Below are positions 49,796 to 62,110 of a stretch of 64,000 nt of DNA, in pieces. Each line of letters opens with the position of its first letter. Position 1 is the first letter of the stretch. The notes beneath the pieces are model-generated. The model searched no databases. It was not told the origin of the DNA and was given only the letters and a program-made list of their open reading frames with translations. The position numbers and the translations under genes are program-made. The stretch comes from Erigeron canadensis (lineage: Eukaryota > Streptophyta > Magnoliopsida > Asterales > Asteraceae): assembly GCF_010389155.1 (NCBI RefSeq), contig NC_057764.1, positions 3,162,001 through 3,226,000 of the forward strand, given 5' to 3'.

Positions 49796-50153
49796 GACAA
49801 ATTGCAATAAAAATATTTTGACAAACAACCCGTAAAATTGTAATAAAAAGACAAATTTACAAAATACCGTCCTGGTCCAATCCCACGAACTACTAAAATT
49901 GCAGACAATCCCAATCCTGAATGGGATTTGGTATCACTATTGAGTACTGGTACTGGAATGGATCGGGGTTAGAATTTCTTACTCATACCTACTCATCCAT
50001 ACGACCCTACTTTCAAGTCTTAGAACTATTTAGCATCGAAACTCTTAAGCCCTCCTCTAAAACACACAACTCTTTGCCTCTCCTAAATCCCAGTCCTTTT
50101 CTCCAATTCTTTGGAGGTAATTCTTAACTACGTAGTACAAGCATGTCCATCCT

Positions 50154-50186
<33 letters not shown>

Positions 50187-52130
50187 CTAGTGTTTCAATT
50201 ATATTAATCAAAGCTAAAAAATTAAAATTAAAATATATTATCTAAATATACCGAAATCAACTTGGAAATTTGCTAGCTGAATAACCACTCCATCGGTCAA
50301 AATACTCCTAAAATTTTCCGCCCATTCACCATTGACCGAGCCATGAATGATAGTGCCTGCAAATAGCAAAAAAAAACATGGAAAAACTGGTAAGTTCTCT
50401 TATTGTGTTTCCATGTATTTAATCCAATTTTAAAAAGTAAACCCCAAACAAATTAACCATAAGAAACGAATAAACATCTTTGCAGACAGATCTAGGAAAA
50501 TTATTCAGAATAAAAAAGAAACCCAACCAAGGACATTCCAAACGTGGATCAAATGATTTTATCGGCTAATGCAAGAAAGATAGGGAAACAAATTCTTGAT
50601 AAAAAAAAAGAGTCGAGCCAAAAACCTTGCAAAGCCATCACCTACTGTGTTTAATCCTAAACATAACGTGGTTCAAAGGGTTTTATCTAAATGTATTATT
50701 TAAAATTGATATCATGCTTTTTATAAGATCCGAAGTATATCTGTCATACACAAACTAAAATAATAAATTGTTCCACCATGCTAAATAAGCATACTAAAAT
50801 ATTCAACACCATCTCAATATGTAGGTTTTCTCCTGATAGAATAATAGTGGCTAAAAAATTACACCTTTAATGAGCTAGTTTCAAAACAGATTCAAATAAT
50901 CATAATCGATATATTAAACTCATAACAAAATTCAACTTTTTATCTAAAAACTTATAAAAAGATATAATTGTAAATCTTAAGTATACACCATTAATGAGCT
51001 ATTTTCAAAACGATATCAAAATAATCAAAGTCAATATATTAAAGTAATTAGAACCCTACTCATAGCAAATTTAGACTTTAAATCTTAAAGGTTATAGAAA
51101 GATATAATCGTAAATCCTGAGAGTTAATATAGGTTACAAATACAAAATTTAAATTTAGATTAGTTAAGTCATATATCACAACTTAATCAATACGAAAGAT
51201 AAAAAAGAAACATACGAAAATTAACTCTATATAAATATTGATTCCAATTTACCTTCTTTTTTTTTCAACTTTAGTTAAATAAAAAATTTACAGTTTCTTA
51301 TATTTTAAAAGTGTAAACTATATAATTTGAAAAATATATATCAATTCATCAACAAAGACTATCTCGAACATTTTGATTTCTTTTGGATTGTTCCACTCTG
51401 AAACAGTCCATACATGCACAACACGGAGTCGTAAATGATGGTTAATATGTGTTGGCTTAAGATCTTCAAGACAAACTAATGTGGTCATATTTTTTGTTGT
51501 TGAAGAAAAAACCATAACGAACCTATGATGGACAACAAACTAAATTAAAAAAAAATAATAATAACAATAACATAAGAATTCAATGTTAACAAATAATAAT
51601 AATGATTAATTATGTGCATAGTATATAAAAAGAAAAACCATTTTGTAGTTAATCGTAACTTCTTCTTTTTAATTTTTTGTCGTACGTGAGTTAATTATAG
51701 ATTGCCAATAAAACTGAAAAGTGTAAATTAATTATATTTAAATTGGGTGAAATTGTAAATTGGTGATGAAAACCAAAAAGTGTAAATTAATTGTTTTTAA
51801 GTGTAAATTGGTGATAGAATACCAAAAAGTATAATTAATTATTTTTAATTTGGGTTAAAGTGTAAATTGGTGATGGAAAATCAAAAAGTGTAAGTTAATT
51901 ATTTTTAAATTGGGTTAAAAAGTGTAAATTAATAGTTTTAGACTTGGTTAAAGTGTAAATTGGTGATGGAAAATCAAAAAGTATAAATTAATTTAGATTA
52001 ATATTAAGAAATTAAAGGATTAATAAAGATGGAGGATCAGACTAAAAAAGGGGTATTAAGGGTGTAGTGTACCCCCAACCCCCTCTTTTAGTTATATTAT
52101 ACCAACCACCTCTTTTAGTTATATATATAT
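49796..52130. repeat. Intergenic, AT-rich, with tandem duplications
   Basis: No gene is supported. A (TA)n run is at 50160-50186. 50862-51120 holds two copies of a roughly 130-base unit (TTAATGAGCTA.TTTCAAAACAGAT...TATAGAAAGATATAAT.GTAAATC). 51720-52010 contains about five copies of a roughly 60-base unit, GTGTAAATTGGTGATGGAAA + TCAAAAAGTGTAAATTAATT, related to motifs at 9.9-11.6 kb. Confidence 0.6.
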
Positions 52131-52500
52131 ATAGGGTAAGCTAACGTGAGAACAACAAATATGGAGAGAACCGTGAGAACCACTAGTTTCCCTCCCTCTT
52201 TTTTTGTGGTTTTTATTTTTTAATTTTAATTTTTCATTTTTTGAAACTTTTTTTTTATTTTTATTTTTGTAAAAAATCATATGGGTTACGTGTTAAGAAA
52301 ACGTATGGAGATGGTACGGGCGTTGCCATCATCCTTTCTAAAGGGGTTGTCACCGGACGCTTATGGGAATGGTATGGATTAATTTGATATATGGTACGGG
52401 CATATCCTTTAACTCTAATGGCAAATCCCTTAGAGATGATTTTTTAATGGTTCTCACGGTTCACACCATATATATTGTTCTCACTTAATCCCCACACTAT
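52131..52500. mobile_element. MITE with 50-bp TIRs in a TA microsatellite
   Basis: The left end ATAGGGTAAGCTAACGTGAG...GAACCGTGAGAACC is mirrored by GGTTCTCACGGTTC...CTCACTTAATCCCCACACTAT on the right. It is 370 bases long, flanked on both sides by (TA)n like the MITE at 12.6 kb, and non-coding. Confidence 0.8.
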
Positions 52501-53331
52501 ATATATATACTAGGTATTTTACCCCGCGCGATGCGCGGCTAGCTAAAAAGATTATTTTATACATTAGTAAATAGCTATTCTATAGGTTTATTATGTAAAA
52601 ATTGATTATGTTATAGTTCATGGTTAATTCATGTATCACTCTGGTTACCTTTGTTTTTTCGGACATGTCGATAGCAGAGTCACTTAATCTACTATAGTGA
52701 TTACACATCCTTTCTAAGAACATTTAATCTAAGATATTTTGATATCATCAACAACACCATTTGTGTAGCCATAAATCGCGTAAAAATGTATTCACCTTAT
52801 AGATTAACACTACAACAAATCAAATGTAAATCGATAATGTAGCATGTTATCTATTCATCAAGCGTAATAATATGTACAAAGTAAAAAACCAAACATGACA
52901 AAAATTTAGTCATATAAAATACACATAAATTTAGTCATATGAAATACACATAAATACAATACGAATAAGTAAAAAAAACCCAATAAGATAAATAAGAGAA
53001 AATCATTATAGTTTTTGCTTTTTATTATATAATAGACTTTGTTCTGTGATTAGAATAACAACCAACTTTAGTTAAAGTTTCGGCAAAAAGAAAAAAAAAG
53101 GAAAAAAAAAGAGAAACAACAAAATTCTTGTGTATATAATTATGATTAATATATTATATTATATTTAATAAAATAAAATAGATTATTTTGAGAATAAATA
53201 AAGGTTATAAAATAAATATATTGTAAAAAATGTATGGAGATGCCACGTAGGATAAAATCCTATGTGACAATATTTAAAATTAGCTTTAAATTGAAAGAAT
53301 GCTTTAGAAGGCTAGGATTCTTATTGTTTTA

Positions 53332-53364
<33 letters not shown>

Positions 53365-53728
53365 ATATATATATTATCTTTTTTGTAACTTGAAAGCAAA
53401 TTACTGCCTCTATTTTATAAGACAAGAACATTTGGATATATTTATTCTTTTCATGTTGAGATATATACATACATGCCACACACTCACATCCCACCTAAGC
53501 AAAAACATTGGATATGACTAAATAACACATTACACATGGATTTACAAATTATCTCTCTTGGGTCAACGCACGGTTGACATAATTCAGGCGCAACAAATCC
53601 TTGATATAACTCATTTAGATATAAGTTACAACTTTATCAGCACATTCCATATATATTCAAGATAGAAATTCTCTAAAGTTGATTCATTTTTATAGCTAAA
53701 GTTGGGCCGACTTTAACCCCTGAAATAA
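52501..53728. other. Intergenic; Helitron-type end motif
   Basis: 52510-52541 reads TACTAGGTATTTTACCCCGC followed by GCGATGCGCGG, the kind of CCCGCGCGATGCGCGG motif seen at plant Helitron 5' ends. The following DNA is AT-rich with a long TA microsatellite at 53331-53371. No coding region is supported. Confidence 0.4.
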
Positions 53729-54065
53729 AACAAGAGAAAGTACCCGCGCGTTGTGGCGGTGAGATAGTGAGGGTGATAGGTCATTAAGTGTGATATGTCA
53801 TAGGAGGTGATAGGTCAAAAAGTATGATAACCAAATGCCTTAGCCATACGGGCTCCGCCCTCTGATTTAAAACTTCGTCAAAAGTACATCGAATGACATC
53901 TCTAATGTAAGAACATGAATTTTTAAGAACATCCATATAATTTTTATAATTTATCGATGTACGGTTTTTGAGATAGAAGATTTTGAATGAATTATGAAGA
54001 AGAGAAAAAAATGAGTGGTTGAGATTTGAGGAGAGAGATGAATATTAAGTCGAAAGTTGTGGGAC
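53729..54065 (+). mobile_element. Helitron-like repeat, copy 3
   Basis: Third member of the family at 8741 and 19968: AAGAGAAAGTACCCGCGCGT, TGATAGGTCAT repeats, the GCTCCGCCCTCTGATTTAAA block and a GAAGAGAAAAAAATGAGTGG tract. All three copies lie in the same (+) orientation. Inner similarity is high but ends differ. Confidence 0.5.
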
Positions 54066-54724
54066 ATTGATATATGATACACCATGCATTATCATGTGTA
54101 CATTGTTGAAATAGTTGAAACCTTATTTGGTTTATAATATAGTATAGAACTATAGATCAATAGTCAAGATTTTAATATCAAGTTTGAATCTTGACCTTTG
54201 ATTTAAAAAAAAAGGTTGATGATTCTCTATCTTTACCTTTAAATTTGATTTTAACTTTAGAGGATATTCATCCTAAGTTCTCAAATAAAACTTGAAAATG
54301 AGGAACCCTAACTCAAATAATCAAAATAATGTAATTTAACTTCACTTGGAAGTCAATAATACAAACCGAACATCACTTTTCCCTTTCCAAAATTCACCGC
54401 TCAAGAATAAAATTTTTTTTCAATTTTTTCAATCCCTAGGTAGATGTTATGAGAACATTAAAACCACAATCCTCAATGAATTCCATGACTTGTAGTTGAT
54501 TGAGTCATTGTATAATAGCCTAATAGGAATGAAGATTCTTTAAATTTAAGATCAACTTTATAAGTAAAGTTGAACCAATTCAAACATTTGAATTAAAATT
54601 AAAAGTCAAGATTCAAACTTAATCTTTAAAATCCTAACTTTTTAATTTAATCAAAATTTAAGATTTATAACTTTACTTTTGTTGATATCTAACTTTAAAA
54701 CATATCAATCTCATGAGTTGTATT
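54066..54724. other. Intergenic, nothing recognised
   Basis: AT-rich DNA between the Helitron-like copy and the large inverted repeat. I see no gene or clear element. Confidence 0.4.
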
Positions 54725-57700
54725 CATGTGAAAACATAAAATTTGGTGAAACCCAAGAGCTAAATCTCATCCCTTGGATCAAAACAGATCTACGACAAAA
54801 AAAACACAGAGGGGTATTTTTGTCATTTGACACATTATCTTACTTCTTTGCTATCTAGTTCCAAACACATACACACACACACATACACACATATCTCTCT
54901 TTCTCTCTCACTCCCCCTCTTGGAAAATCACCACTAACATCACCATCACCACCACCACCACCACTACCACCACATCGTGTTTAGGTCACCATCGTATTCT
55001 AATCGAAATGGCACAACCATCATTTTCGTCGTCGTCATCATCTTCATCAGTCATCATCAATGGATCTTGAGATGTTAATATCAATGAAAGATGTATTGAA
55101 TACGAATATTACGACTTTGTGATATGTAAATTCGAATTTTCTCAGGTGATAATCAAATGTAATTTGATAATATGTGATTAGATCTATTTTAACATTTGAA
55201 CTTGTTAAATTTTATTAGTTATTCAATTGGCTTTGTTGTTTGGTACTATATTGCATAGAAGGTGTTTGATGAATTGTCTAAACCAAAGTTTCTTATATAT
55301 GATTTACTATCAAATCACATTTGATTGAGTATTGTATAAAGTGTTTGATGAAATGTCTATATCAATGTTTGATAATATGATTTAATCAACTTTATGATTC
55401 TGAATTAAATTTTTTGGTATATAGGTTTATGGATATAAACTCATTTTGTTTTGTGGAAATGTATGAGTAACATCAAATTCGATTTGTTATATGTTATTGT
55501 TTACTTTTATGTTCATAATCATATTTGATTATGTATAGAAATTATAGAGATTTCTGTTTTTGTAACTGTATGTGTAAAATCATATTTGATTTTGTATATA
55601 AATTCTATAGATTTGTGTTTTGTAACTTTGTTTTGTACAATCAAACTTGATTTTGTATTGAGGTTTTAGTTACTTGTGTTTTTATGCCTAAAATCATATT
55701 TGATTTTACTCTTACAGTGTGAAATTCCTATATATAACGAACTATTCAAAATCAAAAATGATTTTACGCATACATTGGGAAAAATCTATACAAAATCATA
55801 TATGATTTTACGCATACATTGGGGAAAATCTATACAAAATCATATATGATTTTTTATAACACATTGAGACAAAACCAAATGAGCTCCATACAAAGAAAAC
55901 CATTTAAAATCAAAAATGATTTTACCCATAGAGTGTCAAAACCCTATACAAAATCATATATGATTTTATTCATACATCTAGACAAAAAAAGTGAGTTCGG
56001 TATCATTAAACATATATGATTTTGTATATGCTTCCGTACAAATAAACTTATTCAAAATCAAAATTGATTTTAAGCATACACTATGAAAAATTTATTCAAA
56101 ATCATATATGATTTTACGTATAAATTTGAGACAAGGCAAATGAGTTCTATACAAATAAACCTATTTAAATTCAATTTTGATTTTATGCATACAGTGTGAA
56201 AAACTTATACAAAATCACATATGATTTTACGCATACATTGTCAAGAAAATATACAAAATCATATATGATTTTGTGTAGCACATTGAGTCAAACCAAATGG
56301 CTTACTTAAAAAGAAATTTATTCAAAATCATTTTTGATTTTAGTCATAAAGTCTGAAAACCTATTCAAAATCAAAAATGATTTTACACATACATTGGGGA
56401 AAAGTTATACATGATTTTGTATAACACATTGAGACAAAACAAAATGAATTACATATCAAGAAACCCATTTAAAATCAAAAATGATTTTAAGCATACAGTG
56501 TGAAATACCCATACGAAATCATATTTGATTTTATTCATACATCTGGACAAAAGAAATGAGTTCGGTATCATTAAACCTATTCAAAATCAAATTTTGTGGA
56601 ATTTCATTTGTGTATGTAGATATATGGAATTTCATTAAACCTATTCAAAATCAAATCCGAGGGGAAGTGTGATCATGAGGGCCTTCGGCCCCGTACTTTA
56701 GTTTAGGGTTAGCTAACAGCTAACCCTACGACCTCAAACCCTAAACTTAAGCTTAATTTCTAATCAAAAATAATTTCACATGTATAATGTTAAAAATCAA
56801 TGGAAAATCATTTATGATTTTATGCATACATTTTAGAAAAGTTGCATTCTAAAACCCTAAAAGTTAAACCTTGGTGGCTAAAAGTTAATCCGAGGGGGAA
56901 GTGTGATTACGGGGGCCTGCGACCCGCACTTTAGTTTAGGGTTTGAAGTCGTAACCCTAAAACTTGAAACCCTAAACTAAAGCTTTATCACAGGGGCCTT
57001 CGGCCCCGCGCTTTAGTTTAGGGTTTAAAGTCGTAGGGTTAGCTTACCACTTCAAACCCTAAGCTAAAGCTTAATTTCTAATCAAAGATGATTTCACATG
57101 TATAATGTTAAAAATCAATGCAAAATCATTTTTGATTTTATGCATACATTTTAGAAAAGTTGCATTCTAAAACCCTTAAAGCTAAACCCTTTGGGGCTAT
57201 TAGCTAATCCGAGGGGGAGTGTGATCACGGGGGCCTACGGCCCGCGCTTTAGTTTAGGGTTTGAAGTCGTAGGGTTAGCCTACTAACCCTACAACTTCAA
57301 ACCCTAAACTAAAGCTTAATTTCTAATCAAAAATGATTTCACATGTATAATGTTAAAAATCAGTGCAAAATCTTTTTTGATTTTATGCATACATTTTAGA
57401 AAAGTTGCATTCTAAAACCCTAAAATCTAAACCCTTGGAGGCTAAAAGCGAACCTGAAGGGGAAGTGTGATCATGGGGGCCTTCGGCCCCGCGCTTTAGT
57501 TTAGGGTTTGAAGTCGTAAGGTTAGCCTAACAGCTAACCCTCGACCTTCAAACCCTAAACCCTAGAGCGGGATTTAGTAGGGGAGGGACGTGGAAAGTCA
57601 AATTTGATTGGGAGGGGGAGGGACGCATTCTAAAACCTTAAAAAGGACACCCATTTCGGAGCGGATGGAACTCATTTGTTTTGTCTCAATGTGTGCACAA

Positions 57701-59735
57701 ATTCAAATTTTATTTTGTATAGGTTTTTGAAACCATATGCGTAAAATCAGTATTGATTTTGTGTAAGTTTCTTGGTATGAGCTAAATTTGTTTTGTTTAA
57801 ATGTATGCATAAAATCAAATTTGATTTTGTATAGATTTTTATACCGTATGTGTAAGATCAATTTTGATTTTGAATAGGTTAGTGATATGGAACTCATTTG
57901 TTTTGTCTCAATGTGTGCAGATCAAATTTGATTTTGTATAGGTTTTTAAAACCGTATGCGTAAAATCAATTTTGATTTTGTGTAGGTTTCTTGCTATGGA
58001 CTAAATTTGTTGTCTAATTTGATTTTGTATAAGTTTGACACCATATGCATAAAATCAAATTTGATTTTGAATAGGTTTCTTGATATAGAACTCAGTTGTT
58101 TTATCTAATTTCTTTATACATAATCAACTTTGATTTTATACATAAAGTTGTAAAAACTGAAATCACTAAAAATATCAACACAATCAAATTTGTTTTGTCT
58201 AAATCTATGCATAAAATCAAATTTTATTTTGTATAGCTTTTTACACTGTATGCCTAAAATCATTTTTGATTTTGAATAAGTTTCTTTGTATGGAACTCAT
58301 TTGTTTTGTCTCAATGTGTGCACAAAATCAAATTTGATTTTGTATAAGTTTGACACCATAGGCATAAAATTAAATTTGATTTTGAATAGGTTTCTTGAAA
58401 TGGAACTCAATTGTTTTGTCTAAATTCTCTATATATAATCAACTTTGATTCTATACATAAAGTTGTAAAAACTGAATTCACTAAAAACTTTGATATAGAA
58501 CTCATTTGTTTTGTCTAAATGTATGCATAAAATCAAATTTGATTTTGTATAGCTTTTTACACTGTATGCCTAAAATCGTTTTTGATTTTGAATAAGTTTC
58601 TTTGTATGGAACTCATTTGTTTTGTCTCAATGTGTGCACAAAATCAAATTTGATTTTGTATAAGTTTGACACCATATGCAGAAAATCAAATTTGATTTTG
58701 AATAGGTTTTTTGATATGGAACTCATTTGTTTTGTCTAAATTCTCTATACGTAATCAACTTTTATTCTACTCATAAAATTGTAAAAACTGAAATCACTAA
58801 AAATATCATCACATAATCAAATTTGATTGTAGGCATATAGTCACAAACACACAGGTAACTATAAACTCAGTACAAAATCGAATTTTGATTGTACAAATAA
58901 AGTTACAAAATCAAAATCTCTAAAATTTCTATACATAATCAAATTTGATTCTAGACATAAAGTTGCAAAAATAGAAATCATTAAAATATCAAAACATAAT
59001 CAAATTTTATTATAGACATATAGTCAAAAACACACAGGTAACTAAAAACTCAATACATAATCAAATTTGATTGCACAAACAAAGTTACAAAACACAAATT
59101 TAATAAATTCAAATTTTAGAATATATCTATGTACAATCAAGTATGATTGGTTGTACAATCAGTAAATACGTATATAATCAAATTTGATTTAGTACATACA
59201 TTTTGGTTTAGACATTTTATCAAACACTTTGTGGGCAAAATCATTATAAAATTTTAAACAACAACAACCAAGATACAACTTCTTATCATATAAAAAACAA
59301 AAATAAGAGAAAAAAAACTACAAATCATGGATAAAAATGGTTTGTTTATCCATTTTTTATATAAAAAAAACATAAACTATATCACTATAATAATATTTAA
59401 AACATCATCTTTCACTTGTTGTTGTTGTTACTAGTCGTTTGAGATGAAGATCCAGATTGTAGTGGTGGTGGTGGCGGTCGGATATGGTAGTGGTGGTGGT
59501 GGTGGTCACCGTCTAAGGAGGAGAAAAGAGGGAGAGAGTGTGTGTGTGTTTCCATCAGGAGGAGGAAAGGGGAAAAGAAAGTTTTTTTTTGTTAAGCAAA
59601 TTTACATATATGCCCCTCCGTGTTTTTTTTTTTAAAATTAAGGCATTAGTTTTAATCCTAGCCATTGATTGAGATGATGAAATGGCTAGGATTTGATCAT
59701 TGGGTTTCATGAAAAATTAAGGATTCAAATAAACA
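54725..59735. mobile_element. 5-kb foldback-type inverted repeat built of palindromes
   Basis: The outer parts are inverted copies: left GAGGGGTATTTTTGTC, a (CA)n/CTCTCT tract and (CAC)n matched on the right by (GGT)n, AGAGAGTGTGTGTG and TATATGCCCCTCCGTG. The arms (about 55.1-56.65 and 57.65-59.23 kb) consist of dozens of short palindromes, AAAATCATATATGATTTT on the left and AAAATCAAATTTGATTTT on the right, spaced roughly 40-60 bases and joined by inverted versions of the same linkers (GCATACA..GTG; CACTGTATGC). The centre is a separate tandem hairpin block. No coding region exists. The architecture resembles foldback or long-TIR Mutator-like non-autonomous elements; class is inference. The ends are approximate and no TSD was found. 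Confidence 0.75.
56657..57575. repeat. Central tandem hairpin repeat (4 units)
   Basis: Units start at 56657, 56890, 57209 and 57453 with CCGAGGGGGAAGTGTGATCA or a variant. Each contains GGGGGCCTTCGGCCCCGCG, then a strong hairpin of CTTTAGTTTAGGGTTTGAAG with its complement around a GTAGGGTTAGC/GCTAACCCTAC loop. The unit is about 230-320 bases. The second unit has an additional internal hairpin (about 56985-57065). It is GC-richer than the flanking arms and contains telomere-like TTTAGGG/CCCTAAA words inside the stems. Confidence 0.85.
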
Positions 59736-60728
59736 TTTTCCTCAATCTCATATATAGTAAGTGGGTAGGAAACTCATCACTACGGCGTTTGTAGTAAAGC
59801 TACGGAGTATTTACTACTTTACATTCTCTCTTACCTATTCTTTTATTTCTCTTTACAAATATTGGATATATAAGGGCCCATCAAGGCATTTTAGCATGTT
59901 ATAGCATGAAACCGAATTACTGAAGTACAAAGTATCTCGAAACATTAGAAGGTCATTTATGTAATAATTGCACCAAAAGCTTCTAGCTTTATTAAAACGC
60001 TAGCTTGAGAAGCGTTTAGAAAAGTAGCTTTTTGTTAAGTTTAAAAGCTTGTAGCTCTTTATCAAACACAACATTTTAAAAGGTATGAACTTTTTCTTAA
60101 AAGCTGAAAGCTTGAAACTCTAAAAAACTCCTAAAACTTGCTGCCAAACATACCTTAAATCAATGAGAAGGAAGCTGCTTGTGGGCTACTGGGTTGTGGC
60201 AATGTTTGGACAACAAATCATAAAGATCTTTTCATAGCAATTTACATATAAAGGGAATACCAATAAGTATTTTTTAAACTTGATTTTTGTTTAATGTGAA
60301 GGTTTTATGTATTATATATATATATATATATATATGAGAAAATGTTAGATAATGTTAATATCATAACGTTACACTCACAAAACCTCAAATCACTTTTTAC
60401 ATATGTCAGAAAGCCCTCATGAATTTTATAGTTTGTGAGAACAATATCATCTAAGCTATCCCTTTTATATGTAAGCAAGAAACACATTGAATGTTTTTTC
60501 ATATAACTAATTGAGCAAGAACTTCATAAAACATATATGATATTAAATATTTTTCGTTTATACATATTGTTAAAAGCTACAACTATTTTACCAAACATTA
60601 AATTACATCTACCACCTACAACTACCAGCCTGTAGTTATAGCTACCGGCCACTAGCTACCAGCTTACAACTAGTTTTGCCAAACATACTCATAGTCTAAA
60701 AAGACAAAAGCAACCGTCGGGATTCTGT
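59736..60728. other. Intergenic, AT-rich
   Basis: No gene is supported. Contains AAGCTTTTA-type inverted bits at 59.97-60.12 kb, a (TA)n run near 60312-60336, and repeated CTACCAGC/CTACCGGC words at 60.6 kb. Confidence 0.45.
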
Positions 60729-60736
60729 CTTAGATA

Positions 60737-61175
60737 CAGTGTTGTGAAACTCAGCCGATATGGCCGATATAGCCGAGTCGGATTGTGTATCGGCCGACTA
60801 AAGATACGAGTTTGATATACTTGTTCTGAAAATCGATCAGGGTTCCAGACTCGGGTCAACTTGGTCAAAACTGGGTTGTATCGGTCAAGACGACTGTATC
60901 GGATCGGGTCAACCAAAGTCATTTTTTTTTTATTTCTAAAGCTTTTATCAATTATGTTAGAGTTTGTAGACAAATATGTTTAAGTTGAAAAATTATGTTA
61001 TGTTTAAGTTTGAAGTTTTGTATATATTTTTAATTTTTTCTTACGTATAACTTCAAAAACTATTATTTTATGGATAAAAAACTCACTATTCACCGATTAG
61101 ATTCCGCTCCGATTTTTAAAAAATCCTGACCCTCCCTCCCTAATCCGATTCCGATTCCCAAGTTTCTCAATCTTG
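60737..61175. mobile_element. hAT-type MITE with 8-bp TSD
   Basis: A 439-base element flanked by perfect direct repeats CTTAGATA (60729-60736 and 61176-61183). It begins CAGTGTTGTGAAACTCAG, a typical plant hAT end, and its right end read inverted is CAAGATTGAGAAACTTGG (imperfect TIR). The inner sequence has CGGCCGATA/GGGTCAA motifs. No transposase. A 94-codon minus frame inside it is a by-product. Confidence 0.85.
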
Positions 61176-61534
61176 CTTAGATAATAGTCCAACCAATAAA
61201 GCATCTAACAAAATTACGTTGTCCTCCACTCGTACATCAGATACTACTTTTTCCATGTGAAAACTGAATGTGTACTTTAGCGTGTCGACCGCAGTTTCTG
61301 CGAAGCTGCAAGGATTGTGGTTTAATTTCCTCTTGTTCGTTCGAACTACTTTTCATTTCAACATTTCTTCTCCTTTGCTTTTCTTTCTAAATTAAAGCAA
61401 CCAGTGGGGGGACACGTTGGTTTTTCTCATTATATAAACCCAATTAATATCAATTCTTTCTAATTTATTGTCTAATTAGCCATCCATTTCAACATGATTT
61501 CTTTACTTACTTAATTTATTCTACATGGCTATAT

Positions 61535-62110
61535 ATGCTGTTGAGATCTCCTAATCCATCATCATCATCATCACATTTGATGTCTAACTGTAGTTATAGT
61601 TATGATGTTTTTCTAAGTTTCCGAGGTGAAGACACTCGTAAGGCCTTCACTGACCATCTCTATACAGCCTTGAAGCAAGCTGGAATCCGCACATTTCGGG
61701 ATGATGATGCCATGGAGAGAGGGAGATTGGTGAAGCCAGAACTGGAGAAAGCCATCCGGCAGTCTCAAGTTTTACTCATTGTTTTCTCAAAAGGCTATGC
61801 AACCTCCAAGTGGTGTCTTGATGAGGTTTTGATGATTATGGAACAATATGATGAAGAGAGGTCTTCCACTAGTACGCGTCGTCAAGTGGTCCCCGTGTTC
61901 TATAACATGGACCCTGCTGATGTTCGAAATCAAACGGGTTGCTTCGAAGAAGCGTTTAAGGTTTATGACGATGAGGTAACACGGGAAACAGATCTTCAAA
62001 AGAAGAAGGAATTGTCCGAAAAGGTGGAAGCCTGGAGGTCTTCTCTTAAAAGAGTTGGATCCGTCGCTGGATTGGTACTCGGGGAAAATGGGTATGCATT
62101 CACCTTATAA
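61535..62110 (+). CDS. TIR-domain exon of a TNL-type resistance gene (partial)
   Basis: Encodes a plant TIR domain: YDVFLSFRGEDTRKAFTDHL (residue 23 on), AGIRTFRDDDAMERG, LEKAIRQSQVLLIVFSKGYA, then SKWCLDEVLMIMEQ with the catalytic-type Glu at residue 97, and QVVPVFYNMDPADVRNQTG. TIR domains of this class act as NAD+-cleaving enzymes in immune signalling. The exon most likely ends at 62091 with donor ATG|G^GTATGC after LGENG, the position where plant TNL genes usually splice to the NB-ARC exon; reading through gives only YAFTL and a stop. About 1.9 kb downstream contain no NB-ARC or LRR coding, so either the intron is long and the gene continues past the window, or this is a TIR-only gene. 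A Ser-rich 15-residue N-terminus precedes the domain. Confidence 0.9.
   Translation: MLLRSPNPSSSSSHLMSNCSYSYDVFLSFRGEDTRKAFTDHLYTALKQAGIRTFRDDDAMERGRLVKPELEKAIRQSQVLLIVFSKGYATSKWCLDEVLMIMEQYDEERSSTSTRRQVVPVFYNMDPADVRNQTGCFEEAFKVYDDEVTRETDLQKKKELSEKVEAWRSSLKRVGSVAGLVLGENGYAFTL

Noticed and set aside
54950..55070. Possible coding start MAQPSFSSSSSSSS near 55008
   Set aside because: Ends after about 20 codons and lies in the CAC/TCATCA-rich end of the inverted repeat. Low complexity only.
56700..57560. Interstitial telomere array
   Set aside because: TTTAGGG and CCCTAAA words occur singly inside hairpin stems and are not in tandem, so this is not a telomere repeat tract.
60689..60973. 94-codon minus-strand open frame
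   Set aside because: Lies almost wholly inside the hAT-type MITE and shows no protein family.
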